This document shows positions 62,551-64,000 of a stretch of DNA of 64,000 nucleotides, piece by piece. Source of the DNA: Platanthera guangdongensis. Its lineage: Eukaryota > Streptophyta > Magnoliopsida > Asparagales > Orchidaceae. Location: the NCBI GenBank assembly GCA_039583875.1, contig CM077167.1, positions 149,623,010 to 149,687,009 on the forward strand, written 5' to 3'. Position 1 is the stretch's first letter. Every line of letters begins with the position of its first letter. The position numbers were made by a program, and so were the translations under genes. A model generated the notes under the pieces. The model saw only the letters and a program-made list of their open reading frames with translations. It made no database searches and was not told where the DNA came from.

Positions 62551-64000
62551 TCAGGGGAAAAATCGTTTGAGGTCGTCACCACTCCAAGTGAGACTCAGGG
62601 TCTCGCTCTCTACATTTTGGAGTCGGTAGCCCCCTGACCCCAAGGCTACCTTTACAATGAATGGTCCCTCCCAGCTGGGATTGAGCTTCCCTACGGATGC
62701 TGACCTCCCTGCCGCATCCACTTTCTTCAGCACCAAGTCCCCCTCCACGAACTGCTTGACCCTGACATGCTTGTCAAAGTACTTGGCCATTCTTCTTTTC
62801 ACCTCCTGCTGCCGGATAGCGGAAAGGTCTCTTACCTCTTCCACCATGTCAAGGGAAAGCCTCAGTTCCTCCTCATTTTCTGCTTGTCATTCCTCACGGC
62901 CTTCTTTTGCTGCCACGACTCGCGGTGTTTGGACTTCGAATTCAATGGGGAGCACCGCCTCGCACTCGTGGGAGAGTTTGAAGGGGGTCTCTCCTATAGC
63001 CGTGTTGGGGGTGGTCCTCAGGGCCCAAAGAACCGCGGGAAGCTGCTCCACCCAGCTCCCTTTCAGGTTCTCCACCTTCTTTTTGAGGAGGTTGACGATG
63101 ATCTTGTTTGCGACCTCCACCTGCCCGTTACTCCTGGGGTGATGGACCGAGGCGAACCTGAGATCGATCCCAAGATGTTTGCAGAAGCTGGTGAACTCGG
63201 CACTAGCGAACTGGGGCCCGTTGTCCGTGACGATGGCCTGCGGCAGCCCATGGTGACAGATGATCTCCCCCCAAACGAAATTCCTGATCACCTGGGAGGT
63301 CACCTTGGCCAGCGCCTTCACCTCCATCCACTTTGAGAAGTAGTCAATCATCACTAGGAGGAACCTTCTCTGGCCGCTGGCTTGGGGGAACGGCCCAACC
63401 AAATCCATTCCCCAAATTGCGAAGGACCATGGGGCCGTGATACTTCGGAGCCGCTGGGCCGGCTGTAGCTGGAGAGGGGCAAACAGCTGGCACTTGTGAC
63501 ATCTTCTTGCGAACTCTGCAGCGTCTCGGCCTAGGGTGGGCCAGAAATAACCTTGCCTGACTATCCTCCCTTCCAGGGTCCGACTCCCGGAGTGACTCCC
63601 ACATTCCCCGGAGTGGACTTCCTCCAAGATCCTTCGCGCTTCTCCCTCGGTTACGCAGCGGGCTAGCATCCCTGAGAGGGTCTTCCTGTATAGCTGCCCG
63701 TCCTGGAGGAGGTAGTATGCTGACTTGTGTATCAGCTTCTTCTTGTCTACCCCCTCCGGATACTCTCCTGTGGAGAGAAAAACCACCACTGGATCCATCC
63801 ATGAAGTTTGTTGATCGATTTCCATGAGCTCTCCTTCTTCGATGGAGGGGCGGAACAGGTCGGTGACGGTGCCCCCCACCTGGGGACCATGCTTAGCCAA
63901 CTGATCGGCTGGTTCATTATCTTCCCTGGGCACGTGTCGGATGGTGAAAGTTTGAAAAGTGCCAATGACCCCCTTCACCTTGGCCAAGTACGATCGCAGG
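62551..64000 (-). pseudogene. pol: Tat-lineage pol, C-terminal part (RNase H tail, integrase), open at right edge
   Basis: One minus-strand frame from the window edge (entering as LRSYLAKVKG) to 62551. It opens with the end of an RNase H domain (HVPREDNEPADQLAKHG), known as the second RNase H of the Tat lineage. Integrase follows: zinc region HSGSRTLEGRIVRQGYFWP...CHKCQLFA (63540), core GMDLVGPFPQ (63395), IVTDNGPQFASAEF (63210), HHPRSNGQVEVANKII (63125). A C-terminal part (FVEGDLVLKKVD, GPFIVKVALGSGGYRL) ends KRFFP. One in-frame TGA at 62887-62889 splits it after integrase. All three acidic core residues (D, D, E) appear present. Confidence 0.88.

Larger units (their letters stand above)
45190..64000 (-). 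mobile_element. Tat-lineage (Retand-like) Ty3/gypsy element, interrupted and open at right edge
   Basis: The right part holds a minus-strand pol end of Tat type (RNase H tail, integrase), followed in sense direction by a tandem repeat block, a candidate polypurine tract, two gene-like units on the opposite strand and LTR-like sequence with a TATA box. The Tekay-type element 46143-56540 splits it (TSD TGTGC). Tat-lineage elements such as Retand are known to carry an amplified tandem repeat and extra antisense ORFs between pol and the 3' LTR, which supports the assignment. Gag, the rest of pol and the 5' LTR lie beyond the window. The left end near 45190 is approximate. Confidence 0.72.

Noticed and set aside
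1..64000. Naming the plant species
   Set aside because: No host gene or diagnostic organelle sequence is present, and the repeat vocabulary alone does not let me name a genus with confidence.
1..64000. tRNA, rRNA or other RNA genes
   Set aside because: Only primer binding sites complementary to initiator Met tRNA were seen; no cloverleaf-capable gene was found by eye.

Overview
The window is plant nuclear DNA made almost entirely of nested LTR retrotransposons. The evidence is intact and decayed Ty1/copia and Ty3/gypsy polyproteins, initiator-Met-tRNA primer binding sites, polypurine tracts, exact 5-bp target duplications, a hAT-type MITE and a CACTA-like end. I see no ordinary host gene. 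The species cannot be named from the sequence.

Layout, left to right. 1-3370: low-complexity repeats and a decayed minus-strand LTR. 3376-15920: a complete SIRE-type copia element on the minus strand (LTRs about 2.05 kb, TSD GTAAC), with gag, a pol that has lost the integrase core, and an extra 3' ORF with its own promoter-like block. 16072-18165: a 5' LTR plus leader of a Tekay-type chromovirus. 18166-18525: an inverted LTR fragment ending in a telomere-like motif. 18526-32150: a decayed plus-strand Tekay-type chromovirus whose 5' LTR was split by a very young copia element (18615-24033, TSD GCCCA, LTRs differing at one base). 32151-34230: further LTR fragments and short tandem repeats. 34481-39126: an old, heavily mutated copia element. 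39823-42000: a CACTA-like end carrying a solo LTR (39857-41809, TSD CTTTT). 42563-42728: a hAT-type MITE (8-bp TSD). About 45190-64000: a Tat-lineage (Retand-like) gypsy element on the minus strand, open at the right edge and interrupted by a minus-strand Tekay-type element (46143-56540, TSD TGTGC).

Four points stand out. (1) In the chromovirus LTRs at 16540, 24602, 31970, 33158 and 41289(-), an ATG is followed by exactly eight codons and a GTAAYG splice donor. In the one copy with an internal region, a splice acceptor at 26424 brings this mini-exon into frame with gag, so the gag start appears to lie inside the LTR and the implied intron removes the primer binding site. A second GT-AG gap of 73 nt rejoins gag to protease in frame. 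(2) The Tat-lineage element carries, antisense to pol, two head-to-tail gene-like units, each with TATA box, ATG, GT-AG intron(s) and polyA-like signal, next to 22 copies of a 72-76 bp tandem repeat. (3) LTRs of both superfamilies carry dense short palindromes in the first kilobase of the LTR, such as GTGTCGACAC and a 36-nt hairpin with 17-nt arms. In the SIRE-type element the same palindromes recur upstream of the TATA box of the extra ORF. (4) Many stop codons in the decayed elements are C-to-T changes in CG and CHG contexts, as expected from DNA methylation.
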